This document shows, in pieces, positions 8,067-14,974 of a stretch of 20,345 nucleotides of DNA. The notes beneath the pieces are model-generated. The model worked only from the letters and a program-made list of their open reading frames with translations. It ran no database searches and had not been told where the DNA came from. Position 1 is the stretch's first letter. Every line of letters starts with the position of its first letter. Origin of the DNA: Anaerococcus vaginalis (GTDB lineage: Bacteria > Bacillota > Clostridia > Tissierellales > Peptoniphilaceae); assembly GCA_018363915.1 (NCBI GenBank), contig JAGZMY010000019.1, positions 1-20,345 of the forward strand, given 5' to 3'. Made by a program: the position numbers and the translations under genes.

Positions 8067-8996
8067 CTAATCTCCTTTAGTTAAGTCTATTCTTGGATCT
8101 ATAAACCTGTATAAAATATCAACAACCATATTCATAACAATTACCATAAAGGCAAAAAAAAGTGTTGTCGCCATTATTATTGGATAATCTCTATTTAAAA
8201 CTGAGTTAATAAAATATCTACCAAGTCCTTGAACAGAAAAAACTGATTCAACTACCATAGATCCTGTAATAATTCCAGCAGTAAGTGGTCCAAGATAAGT
8301 TAAAACTGGAATAAAAGCATTTTTTAGGGCGTGTTTAAATAAAATTTTTACTTCAGAAACTCCCTTTGCCCTTGCTGTTCTAATATAATCTTGACCAATT
8401 GCATCAAGCATTGATGATCTTGACAACCTTGCTATGTAGCACATAGGATAAAATCCTAAAGAAAAACATGGCATAAAATAAGAGCCAACAGTGTTAAGTC
8501 CCATTGTTGGAAAAATTTTTAATTTTACACCAAAAAATAAAAGTAGGAGAGTTGCTACTACAAAGCCAGGAGCGGAAATTCCTATGGTTGTCAAAACCCT
8601 CAAAAATGAATCCAACTTTTCGCCTCTGTGATAAGCTGCGAGAGCACCCAAAGGAACTCCCACCAAAGTCGCCCACAAAAGTGCGATAAGTCCAAGTTTT
8701 ACACTTGTTGGAAGCATTTCTTTTATAATATCGATAACTGGTCTGTTTTTTTGCATTTTTAAAGATACACCAAATTCTCCGTGAAGAGCATTTACAATAA
8801 ATCTTTTTAGTTGCACAGAATAAGGTTGGTCTAATCCATATTTTTTATTTAAAGCCTCTAGCACCTCAGGCGATTGAGATTTTTCACTTGCAAAAGGTGA
8901 ACCAGGCACGAGCTTCATGAGAAAAAAAGTAATACAAGTTACCAAAAGCAAAACTGCTATCGCTTGTAAAATTCTCTTTATTATGTACTTAATCAT
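8067..8996 (-). CDS. oppB: Oligopeptide ABC transporter permease OppB
   Basis: A 309-residue membrane permease that pairs with OppC. It opens with MIKYIIKRILQAIAVLLLVTCITFFLMKLVPGSPF, the standard OppB/DppB first membrane segment, has about six segments in all, and carries the EAA motif in RTARAKGVSEVKILFKHALKN. The end VVDILYRFIDPRI is also typical. AAGGAGGAAAT precedes the ATG, and a near-ideal promoter lies about 25-50 bases upstream. It is the first gene of oppBCDFA, divergent from the LytTR gene. Confidence 0.94.
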   Translation of the reverse strand: MIKYIIKRILQAIAVLLLVTCITFFLMKLVPGSPFASEKSQSPEVLEALNKKYGLDQPYSVQLKRFIVNALHGEFGVSLKMQKNRPVIDIIKEMLPTSVKLGLIALLWATLVGVPLGALAAYHRGEKLDSFLRVLTTIGISAPGFVVATLLLLFFGVKLKIFPTMGLNTVGSYFMPCFSLGFYPMCYIARLSRSSMLDAIGQDYIRTARAKGVSEVKILFKHALKNAFIPVLTYLGPLTAGIITGSMVVESVFSVQGLGRYFINSVLNRDYPIIMATTLFFAFMVIVMNMVVDILYRFIDPRIDLTKGD

Positions 8997-9017
8997 ATTT
9001 CCTCCTTGTTTTATCTA

Positions 9018-9046
9018 ATTATATACTTTATCAAGATAAATTGCAA
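9018..9046 (-). promoter_or_regulatory. Promoter of the opp operon
   Basis: On the minus strand, -35 TTGCAA (9046-9041), exactly 17 bases, then -10 TATAAT (9023-9018), followed by a roughly 20-base leader with AAGGAGG. It is a housekeeping-sigma type promoter and the best in the intergenic region. Confidence 0.8.
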
Positions 9047-9067
9047 GCGCAGTAAATTATTAATGTG

Positions 9068-9077
9068 ATAACGTTAT
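9068..9077. promoter_or_regulatory. Palindrome ATAACGTTAT upstream of the opp promoter
   Basis: A perfect 10-base palindrome centred on ACGT, about 22 bases beyond the -35 box of opp. The position suits an activator or upstream repressor site. It resembles a CcpA cre box around the central CG but misses conserved positions at both ends, so the cognate protein is unknown. Confidence 0.3.
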
Positions 9078-9245
9078 AAATTAAGCTTTATCAATACTTT
9101 TCGCCGATTTCAAAAAACAAAAATTTAAAATATTTTTCCAAAAAAATTAATTTATTTTAAATTTTTCCTCATAAAAACTAAGCTTATAAAAATATTTTAA
9201 TATTTATTTATTCCACACTTATTTTCTTCAAATTTTTCGATAAAA

Positions 9246-9275
9246 ACCGCTTATAACTTTTTAGTGACCGCTTGT
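9246..9275 (+). promoter_or_regulatory. LytTR-type direct-repeat operator, 9-12-9 spacing
   Basis: ACCGCTTAT (9246-9254), 12 bases, then ACCGCTTGT (9267-9275): eight of nine positions identical and 21 bases apart, two helical turns. LytTR regulators bind pairs of 9-base direct repeats with a 12- or 13-base gap. It lies 60 bases upstream of a LytTR gene, so self-regulation is the simplest reading. Confidence 0.65.
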
Positions 9276-9282
9276 CCAAATT

Positions 9283-9314
9283 TTGTAGTCAAGGTAAAAA
9301 TTTTTATGTATTAT
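9283..9314 (+). promoter_or_regulatory. Probable promoter of the LytTR-DUF3021 pair
   Basis: A -10-like TATTAT (9309-9314) lies about 20 bases before the start codon. The nearest -35-like hexamer, TTGTAG (9283-9288), gives a 20-base spacer, longer than optimal. A weak -35 just downstream of the direct repeat fits a promoter that needs an activator. Confidence 0.4.
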
Positions 9315-9334
9315 ATAAACACAAGGAGGATTTA

Positions 9335-9775
9335 ATGAAAGTCGAATTAATAATTGATGAAAGTTTAGATGAAAGTCTTGTAAAAATTTACGCTCCTTCA
9401 TATAACGAAGATATTGAAAATATAAAAAGAAGTCTTGAAACTACCAATATTGATAAACTTGTTGTTTTTAAAGATGATGAAATTTATCTTTTGGAATATG
9501 AGGAAATTATAAGGTGCATTACTAAGGATAAAAATGTATTTATTGAAAGCAAAAACGGTGAGTATAAGTCAAGAATTAGACTTTACGAACTTTATGAAAG
9601 GCTAAATAAAAATAAATTTATAAAAATTTCAAGATATGAAATTATAAATCTTGATTATGTAAAAAAACTAGACCTTTCTTTTAAAGGAACAATAGCAGTG
9701 GAATTTAAAAACGGAAGCATTTCCTATGTTTCTAGAAGATATTTAAAAGAATTTAAAAAAGCCTTAGGATTTTAG
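9335..9775 (+). CDS. LytTR-domain DNA-binding regulator
   Basis: A 146-residue protein with a short N-terminal region and a LytTR DNA-binding domain from about 45 to the end (KDDEIYLLEYEEIIRCITKDKNVFIES, then KFIKISRYEIINLDYVKKL and a final NGSISYVSRRYLKEFKKAL). There is no receiver domain, so it is not a response regulator; the signal probably comes through the DUF3021 protein made from the next gene, as in LytTR regulatory systems where a membrane protein restrains the regulator. The start is set by AAGGAGGA (9323-9330) 4 bases before ATG 9335; an in-frame TTG at 9272 has no ribosome site and would run through the promoter. It is divergent from opp, which may be a target. Confidence 0.88.
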   Translation: MKVELIIDESLDESLVKIYAPSYNEDIENIKRSLETTNIDKLVVFKDDEIYLLEYEEIIRCITKDKNVFIESKNGEYKSRIRLYELYERLNKNKFIKISRYEIINLDYVKKLDLSFKGTIAVEFKNGSISYVSRRYLKEFKKALGF

Positions 9776-9784
9776 GAGGAAATT

Positions 9785-10210
9785 ATGAAAAATTTAAAAA
9801 ATTTATTAGCATCATTTTTAATAGGAGTTGGTATTGGAAGTATCATAGAAATATTTATCTCCCTTGCTATAGGAGAAATCACTTTGGGAGTTCCAGAATT
9901 TTTAAATGGACAAGACTCACTTTTAAAGGCAAGAATTATTGAGATAATCTTATACGGTGGTTTTGGAATAGTAGCTTTTATCGGAAATAAGATAATAAGA
10001 GAAGATAATTTATTAAAGGCAAGTCTTTTACATTTTTCAGTTTTAGCCATATATTTTATAATAGTAGGATTTTATCTAAAATGGCTACCAAATATACAAT
10101 CCGCTGTTATTTCTTTAGTATTTTTTATCATTATTTACTTGATTATTTGGACATTAATATATTTTTCAATAAAGGCTGATATAGAAAAATTAAATAAAAA
10201 ATTTAAGTAA
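9785..10210 (+). CDS. DUF3021 family membrane protein
   Basis: A 141-residue integral membrane protein with four hydrophobic segments at about 7-30, 50-70, 80-100 and 108-130, and a short basic cytoplasmic tail. The N-terminal pattern (FLIGVGIGSIIEIFISL) and size fit DUF3021, a family regularly encoded directly after a small LytTR regulator, as here with a 9-base gap and its own AGGAGG. By analogy with LytTR regulatory systems it likely binds or inhibits the regulator and responds to a membrane signal. The signal is unknown. The pair ends at a strong terminator. Confidence 0.8.
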   Translation: MKNLKNLLASFLIGVGIGSIIEIFISLAIGEITLGVPEFLNGQDSLLKARIIEIILYGGFGIVAFIGNKIIREDNLLKASLLHFSVLAIYFIIVGFYLKWLPNIQSAVISLVFFIIIYLIIWTLIYFSIKADIEKLNKKFK

Positions 10211-10213
10211 AAG

Positions 10214-10253
10214 AAAAGTGATGAGAATAGAAAATTCTATTTTCATCACTTTT
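10214..10253. terminator. Bidirectional terminator between convergent units
   Basis: A 19-base arm (10214-10232) pairs with 10235-10253 with a single G-T wobble. A-rich and T-rich ends on both sides mean it can end transcription from the LytTR-DUF3021 pair on plus and from the DUF1667 gene on minus. It starts only a few bases after the DUF3021 stop. Confidence 0.85.
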
Positions 10254-10280
10254 ATTAGTTAATGCAATTTTAATTTAATT

Positions 10281-10640
10281 TTATTTTCTATTTGCTGTAG
10301 CTATTAAGGAAATTCCTGTATCTGCTATATTTTCTATAACAATATCTCCAACATGAACTGGAGCTGTAATACTTGCCTTATTTATTTCATCCATTACTTC
10401 GTTCATTTTATTTTTTGGAATTGCATCGGCAGTTTTTACTGAAACTGAATATTCTTTTCCACCATCAAGTTTTACAGTTGATGTAACAACCCTTACTGGA
10501 TTTTTCACTTCATTTCTAGCGTAAACTTCTCCTCTTTTACAGGTATTCCCTGTAATATCGGTTATATTTCCTTCTTCATCCATTGTTACTGTCACAAGGC
10601 AGCCTAGAGGACAATTTATACAAGTTAAATCCTTTTTCAT
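10281..10640 (-). CDS. DUF1667 protein, putative Fe-S partner of the glycerol-3-phosphate oxidoreductases
   Basis: A 119-residue DUF1667 protein. The N-terminus has Cys7, Cys10, Cys14 and Cys34 in a CxxCxxxC-x19-C arrangement (CINCPLGC, then TCKRG), the same layout as the 4Fe-4S site at the start of molybdopterin oxidoreductases, so a cluster is plausible. The remainder (NPVRVVTSTVKL, ADAIPKNKMNEVMDEI) is the conserved family core. It is the last gene of the glp oxidoreductase operon and overlaps the flavoprotein gene by 4 bases (ATGA). It may replace GlpC as the electron-transfer subunit; this is inference from context and cysteines. GGAGG precedes the ATG. Confidence 0.85.
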   Translation of the reverse strand: MKKDLTCINCPLGCLVTVTMDEEGNITDITGNTCKRGEVYARNEVKNPVRVVTSTVKLDGGKEYSVSVKTADAIPKNKMNEVMDEINKASITAPVHVGDIVIENIADTGISLIATANRK

Positions 10641-11896
10641 ATTTCCTCCAATTTTATTTCTATTTCTTTTGCATTTTCATCTATATCTTTTTTCTTTAAA
10701 ATTAAATTTTCCATCTCGCCTGGAGCATAAACTAATTTTCTTTTCTTTGTTACTTCCTTACCGTCGACAAACATTTTTAAAATTCTATTTTGATAAACAT
10801 TGTTTACCCTAAATCTAATTATAGCTTCATCTTGCATGGTATCTGGATTTATATATTGTGGAAGTGTATAAGAAATTCCATCTCCTGCTTTTAAATAAAT
10901 CGCTTCTTTTTGAGATTTTTGGAAATTATCTTTAATATAATCTGCTGCGTTTTTAGCTGCAAGTTCACTTTCTTCTGTTACATAATCTACTAAATCGTGA
11001 ACGTGTAGAACATTTCCTGCTGCAAATACTCCATCAACATTTGTCATTAGCCTATCTGAAACTACTGCACCCTTTGTTTTTGGATCAATTTCAATTTTTG
11101 CTTCTTTAGTAAGTTCGTTTTCTGGTAAAAGTCCTACTGAAAGTAAAATTGTATCGCAGTCAAAGTGTTTTTCTGTTCCAGGAATCACTTTCATATTTTC
11201 ATCTACTTGTGAAAGAGTACAACCTGTAACTCTTTCATCTCCTTCGATTGATGAAATTGTTGTATTAAAATAAAGTGGAATTCCAAAATCGTCTAAACAT
11301 TGAACTATATTTCTTTTTAATCCTCCAGAAAATGGCATAATTTCAGCAACACATTGAACATCTGCTCCTTCTAGGGTCATTCTTCTTGCCATTATTAAAC
11401 CAATATCACCAGAACCCAAAATAACTACTTTTTTTCCTGGCATATAGCCTTCAAGATTTATCATTCTTTGAGCTGTTCCTGCTGAAAACACCCCTGCCGG
11501 TCTACTTCCTGGAATATTTAATGCTCCTCTTGGTCTTTCCCTACAACCCATTGCAAGGATAACTGCCTTTGGTTTTAAAGTAAACATTCCATTTTCTTCA
11601 TTCATCAAGGTTATAGTTTTATCATTTGCAAAATCTATTACGATTGTATTTAATAAAACATCAATATCTCTTTTTTCAACTTCGTCTATAAATCTTTGGG
11701 CATATTCTGGACCTGTAAGTTCCTCATTAAATCTGTGTAAACCAAAACCATTGTGGATACATTGATTTAAAATTCCTCCAAGCATTTCATCTCTTTCAAC
11801 TATAAGTATATTTTCAATTCCTTCATCATAGGCACGAGCAGCAGCTCCAAGTCCTGCAGGACCTCCACCTATTATTACTAAATCATAATTTTTCAT
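10637..11896 (-). CDS. FAD/NAD(P)-dependent oxidoreductase of the glycerol-3-phosphate operon
   Basis: A 419-residue pyridine nucleotide-disulfide oxidoreductase-type flavoprotein. The FAD-binding motif GGGPAG lies at 10-15 and the acidic end of that fold in IVERDEMLGG (32-41); a second dinucleotide site GSGDIG (161-166) suits NAD(P)H. AMGCRERPRGALNIPGSRPAG (115-135) is typical of the subfamily found beside GlpA-like and DUF1667 proteins in clostridia. It probably passes electrons between the GlpA-type subunit and NAD(P) or another carrier and stands where GlpB would. No redox CxxC or Fe-S motif is seen. It starts 11 bases after the GlpA-type gene and follows AAGGAGC. Confidence 0.85.
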   Translation of the reverse strand: MKNYDLVIIGGGPAGLGAAARAYDEGIENILIVERDEMLGGILNQCIHNGFGLHRFNEELTGPEYAQRFIDEVEKRDIDVLLNTIVIDFANDKTITLMNEENGMFTLKPKAVILAMGCRERPRGALNIPGSRPAGVFSAGTAQRMINLEGYMPGKKVVILGSGDIGLIMARRMTLEGADVQCVAEIMPFSGGLKRNIVQCLDDFGIPLYFNTTISSIEGDERVTGCTLSQVDENMKVIPGTEKHFDCDTILLSVGLLPENELTKEAKIEIDPKTKGAVVSDRLMTNVDGVFAAGNVLHVHDLVDYVTEESELAAKNAADYIKDNFQKSQKEAIYLKAGDGISYTLPQYINPDTMQDEAIIRFRVNNVYQNRILKMFVDGKEVTKKRKLVYAPGEMENLILKKKDIDENAKEIEIKLEEI

Positions 11897-11907
11897 TTAA
11901 ATGCTCC

Positions 11908-13329
11908 TTACTTTACATGTCCTTTTATGTAGTAAGAATCTTTTCCATTTTTTACTACATCGTCATAGTCTTCGCCCAATTCTCTTGCAAGTATTTCCAT
12001 AACTCTTGGCAAACAGAATCCTCCTTGGCATCTTCCTGCTGTAGCCCTTACTCTTCTTTTGATTCCATCAACAGTTCTTGCCCCAAGAGGACGATTGATT
12101 GCATCCACAATTTCGCCTTCTGTTATAGATTCACACCTACAAATGATTTTGCCATATCTCTTGTCTTTTTTTATTAATTCGTCATGTTCTTCAAGACTTA
12201 ATTCACTAGTTTTTGGAGTAGGTTTTCTATCATAAGTAAAATCTTTATTTTCTTCAAGATTTAATTTTTCACTTACAAGATTTGACATATATTCCCCAAT
12301 AGCTGGAGCTGATGTAAGACCAGGGGATTCAATTCCTACGCAGTCAAAAAATCCATCAAGACTTTCTTTTAAAATAAAATCTCCACCTACTTCATGAGCT
12401 CTGTTTCCAGAAAATGAAGTTATAACCATTCTTACAGGAACATTTTTTACAGTGTGATTTGATTTTTCAATAACTTCTTCAATGTGTTCTCTTGTTGAAC
12501 GTCTGTCGTGCTTATCATCTATAAAGTCAGAAGTTGGTCCTACAAGAGTGTTGTTATCGATTGTTGGAGATACCAAAATTCCCTTACCTTTTTCAGTAGG
12601 AAGATTAAACATTACATGATTTACAAATCCTTTTGTATCCTTATCCAAAAGTAAATATTCTCCACGTCTTGCTTTTATTTCAAATTTTTCATCTGAAACT
12701 TGATTGTGGATTTCATCTGAATATACTCCAGCAGCATTTATAACTGCCTTGGTTTGATATGTATTATTTTCAGTAGAAACTTCCCAATATCCGTCCTTCT
12801 TTTCAGTTTTTATAACTTTTTCGTAAAATTTATAAGAAACTCCATTAATATTAGAAACTTCTGCAAAAGCAATGTTCATCAAAAATGGATCAACAATTCC
12901 TGCCTCTTTTGCATACAAAGCAGCCACAACATCATCTGTTATATTTGGTTCCATTTTTAAAACTTCTTCTCTGTTTAAAATTTCCATTCCAGAAACGCCA
13001 TTTTCAATTCCTTGATCATAAAGAGCTTGCAATTTTGGCATATCTTCTTCGCTATGACAAAGAACAAAAGTTCCAATTTTTTTGTAAGGGAAAGATAATT
13101 TTTTGGCTTCATCTTCCATCATGTGATTTCCTCTTACATTCATTTTTGCCTTCATTGTTCCAGGCTCTGCATCATAACCACCATGGCAAATTGCAGAATT
13201 TGCTTTTGAAGTTTCTGTGCAAACATCTTCATTTTTTTCTAAAACTAGAAATTTTCCTTTTTTCTTTGATAGTTGGTAGGCAATAGAAGTACCCGTTACT
13301 CCTGCTCCTATAATTATTGCATCAAACAT
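11908..13329 (-). CDS. glpA: GlpA-type FAD-dependent glycerol-3-phosphate dehydrogenase with BFD-like domain
   Basis: A 473-residue DAO-fold flavoprotein. The FAD motif GAGVTG is at 8-13, with the catalytic DAO domain to about 370 and a C-terminal BFD-like domain with Cys397, 399, 434 and 439 (CRC and CQGGFC) that should hold a [2Fe-2S] cluster, as in anaerobic GlpA. It should oxidise glycerol 3-phosphate to dihydroxyacetone phosphate and pass electrons to the two proteins encoded downstream. Some GlpA-like proteins of this family act on other 2-hydroxy acids, but the glpP-glpK context makes glycerol 3-phosphate the best choice. The start is ATG 13329, with AAGGA upstream; an in-frame TTG five codons earlier overlaps the ribosome site and is rejected. 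Confidence 0.85.
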   Translation of the reverse strand: MFDAIIIGAGVTGTSIAYQLSKKKGKFLVLEKNEDVCTETSKANSAICHGGYDAEPGTMKAKMNVRGNHMMEDEAKKLSFPYKKIGTFVLCHSEEDMPKLQALYDQGIENGVSGMEILNREEVLKMEPNITDDVVAALYAKEAGIVDPFLMNIAFAEVSNINGVSYKFYEKVIKTEKKDGYWEVSTENNTYQTKAVINAAGVYSDEIHNQVSDEKFEIKARRGEYLLLDKDTKGFVNHVMFNLPTEKGKGILVSPTIDNNTLVGPTSDFIDDKHDRRSTREHIEEVIEKSNHTVKNVPVRMVITSFSGNRAHEVGGDFILKESLDGFFDCVGIESPGLTSAPAIGEYMSNLVSEKLNLEENKDFTYDRKPTPKTSELSLEEHDELIKKDKRYGKIICRCESITEGEIVDAINRPLGARTVDGIKRRVRATAGRCQGGFCLPRVMEILARELGEDYDDVVKNGKDSYYIKGHVK

Positions 13330-13357
13330 ATTTCTTCCTTTCAAATAAATTTAAATG

Positions 13358-13399
13358 AAAAAAAAGCAAGTTAAAGTAGGGCCTACTTTAACTCGCTTT
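13358..13399 (-). terminator. Leader terminator ahead of glpA, probable GlpP target
   Basis: On the minus strand AAAGCGAGTTAAAGTAGG (13399-13382) pairs with its complement at 13380-13363, 17 Watson-Crick pairs plus one G-U, followed by eight T (13365-13358). The T-run ends 28 bases before the glpA start codon, so no promoter fits between them. It therefore acts as a leader attenuator for the downstream genes and also ends transcripts from glpK. Confidence 0.85.
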
Positions 13400-13427
13400 C
13401 TCATCGTCTTATTTTATTGTTAATTTT

Positions 13428-13456
13428 ATTATATTACATTATATAATCTTTGTAAA
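13428..13456 (-). promoter_or_regulatory. Promoter of the glpA-flavoprotein-DUF1667 operon
   Basis: On the minus strand -35 TTTACA (13456-13451), exactly 17 bases, -10 TATAAT (13433-13428), placed just after the glpK stop codon. The expected start near 13421 gives a leader of about 90 bases that contains the whole terminator hairpin and the ribosome site. Confidence 0.75.
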
Positions 13457-13457
13457 A

Positions 13458-14963
13458 TTATTCTTCGTAGTGATTTGCCCATCCAAAGGCCCTTTGCATA
13501 GCTCTTTGCCAGTTTCTATCTTTTTTATCTCTTTCTTCAATAGAAATTTCTGGTGTAAATTCTCTATCAACAAGTCTGTTTTCTTTAATTTCTTCAAGAT
13601 CTTGATAGAATCCTACAGCAAGTCCTGCCAAGTAGCAAGCACCTAGAGCTGTTGTTTCAAGAGTTTCTGGTCTTTCAACTTTTGTTTGAATCATATCAGA
13701 TTGGAATTGCATTAAGAAATTATTTGCACTTGCTCCTCCATCAACTTTTAATTCTTTAAGTGGTGCACCAGAGTCTTTTGCCATTGCTGTTAATACATCG
13801 TTTGTTAAATATGCAAGGGACTCAAGAGTTGCTCTTACAATATGGTATTTGCTAGTTCCTCTTGTAATTCCTACGATTGCTCCCCTTGCATAAGCATCCC
13901 AATATGGAGCACCAAGTCCTGTGAAAGCTGGAACTACATAACATCCATTTGTGTCGTCAACTTTTGTAGCCATATATTCAGTATCATCAGCTGCATCAAC
14001 AATTCTTAATTGATCTCTTAACCATTGAATTGCAGAACCTGCAACAAAGATTGATCCTTCAAGAGCATAATTTACTTTTCCTTCTTCAAGTCCCCAAGCA
14101 ATTGTTGTTACAAGTCCATTGTCAGATTTTACAGCTTCTTCGCCAGTATTCATAAGTAAGAATGCACCAGTTCCATAAGTATTTTTTGCATCCCCTTTGT
14201 TAAAACATGTTTGTCCAAACAAAGCTGCTTGTTGGTCACCTGCGATTCCTGCTATAGGAATTTCGCCATCAAAATATCCAGCAAAAGTATTTCCATAAAC
14301 ATAGCTTGATGGTTTAACTTCTGGAAGCATACATTTTGGAATATTTAAAATCTCTAGAAGTTCATCATCCCATTCAAGAGTATGAATATTAAATATCATA
14401 GTTCTTGATGCATTTGTATAGTCTGTTACGTGAACTTTTCCACGAGTTAAGTTATAAATTAACCATGTATCAACTGTACCAAATAAAAGCTCTCCGTTTT
14501 CTGCTCTTTCTTGTCCATTTTCGATATGGTCTAAAATCCACCTAATTTTTGTTGCTGAAAAATATGGGTCAACTACAAGTCCAGTTTTATTTTGAATTGT
14601 TTCTCTGTAACCATCTTCTACTAATTTGTCAGCCATATCAGCTGTTCTTCTACATTGCCAAACGATTGCATTATAAACTGGTTTTCCTGTTGCTTTTTCC
14701 CAAACTATTGTTGTTTCTCTTTGGTTTGTAATTCCTATAGCTTCAATGTCTTTTGATTCAATACCTAATTTTGCAATTGCTTCAGTACAAACTCCAAGTT
14801 GAGTAGACCAAATTTCTGTAGCATCATGTTCAACCCAACCAGGGTGTGGGAAAAATTGAGTAAATTCTTTTTGAGCAACAGACATTATTTCGCCTTTTTT
14901 GTTAAAAATAATTGCTCTGTTACTTGTGGTTCCAGCATCCAACGCCATAATATACTTTGTCAT
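13458..14963 (-). CDS. glpK: Glycerol kinase
   Basis: A 501-residue FGGY-family kinase that converts glycerol and ATP to glycerol 3-phosphate in the cytoplasm. Diagnostic blocks: N-terminal phosphate loop DAGTTSNRA (9-17), QRET (81-84), the substrate region in WQCRRT (102-107), IAGDQQAALFGQ (240-251) and NTYGTGAF (261-268). Full length. The start is ATG 14963 with AAAGGAG 5 bases upstream; an in-frame TTG at 14987 would overlap the glpP stop. It starts 11 bases after glpP. At residues 228-233 the sequence is AGYFDG where other Firmicute kinases have YHFFG/YHFYG; the HPr-phosphorylated His appears replaced by Gly229 (14277-14279). No glycerol facilitator gene is in the window. Confidence 0.96.
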   Translation of the reverse strand: MTKYIMALDAGTTSNRAIIFNKKGEIMSVAQKEFTQFFPHPGWVEHDATEIWSTQLGVCTEAIAKLGIESKDIEAIGITNQRETTIVWEKATGKPVYNAIVWQCRRTADMADKLVEDGYRETIQNKTGLVVDPYFSATKIRWILDHIENGQERAENGELLFGTVDTWLIYNLTRGKVHVTDYTNASRTMIFNIHTLEWDDELLEILNIPKCMLPEVKPSSYVYGNTFAGYFDGEIPIAGIAGDQQAALFGQTCFNKGDAKNTYGTGAFLLMNTGEEAVKSDNGLVTTIAWGLEEGKVNYALEGSIFVAGSAIQWLRDQLRIVDAADDTEYMATKVDDTNGCYVVPAFTGLGAPYWDAYARGAIVGITRGTSKYHIVRATLESLAYLTNDVLTAMAKDSGAPLKELKVDGGASANNFLMQFQSDMIQTKVERPETLETTALGACYLAGLAVGFYQDLEEIKENRLVDREFTPEISIEERDKKDRNWQRAMQRAFGWANHYEE

Positions 14964-14974
14964 ACAAACTCCTT

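Larger units (their letters stand above)
8997..9334. other. Divergent intergenic region, oppB / LytTR gene
   Basis: This 338-base AT-rich stretch holds the opp promoter (9018-9046), a palindrome (9068-9077), a direct-repeat operator candidate (9246-9275) and the LytTR gene promoter region (about 9283-9314). From 9090 to 9240 only A/T-rich sequence with no clear motif is seen; the HindIII-like AAGCTT core occurs twice (about 9084 and 9181) without evident meaning. Confidence 0.6.

Noticed and set aside
9063..9080. CcpA cre box upstream of opp
   Set aside because: Only the central CG and a few flanking bases fit; three conserved positions are wrong.
9272..9334. Longer LytTR protein starting at TTG 9272
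   Set aside because: No ribosome site precedes it, and the extension covers the direct repeat and promoter; ATG 9335 has AAGGAGGA at proper spacing.
11917..13286. Plus-strand open frames of 68-133 codons opposite the GlpA-type gene
   Set aside because: They are rich in Phe, Leu, Ser and His as expected for the antisense of a real gene, and lack ribosome sites and known domains.
13330..13344. GlpA-type protein starting five codons earlier at TTG 13344
   Set aside because: The extra codons consist of the AAGGA ribosome site of ATG 13329, and the FAD-binding strand begins right after that ATG.
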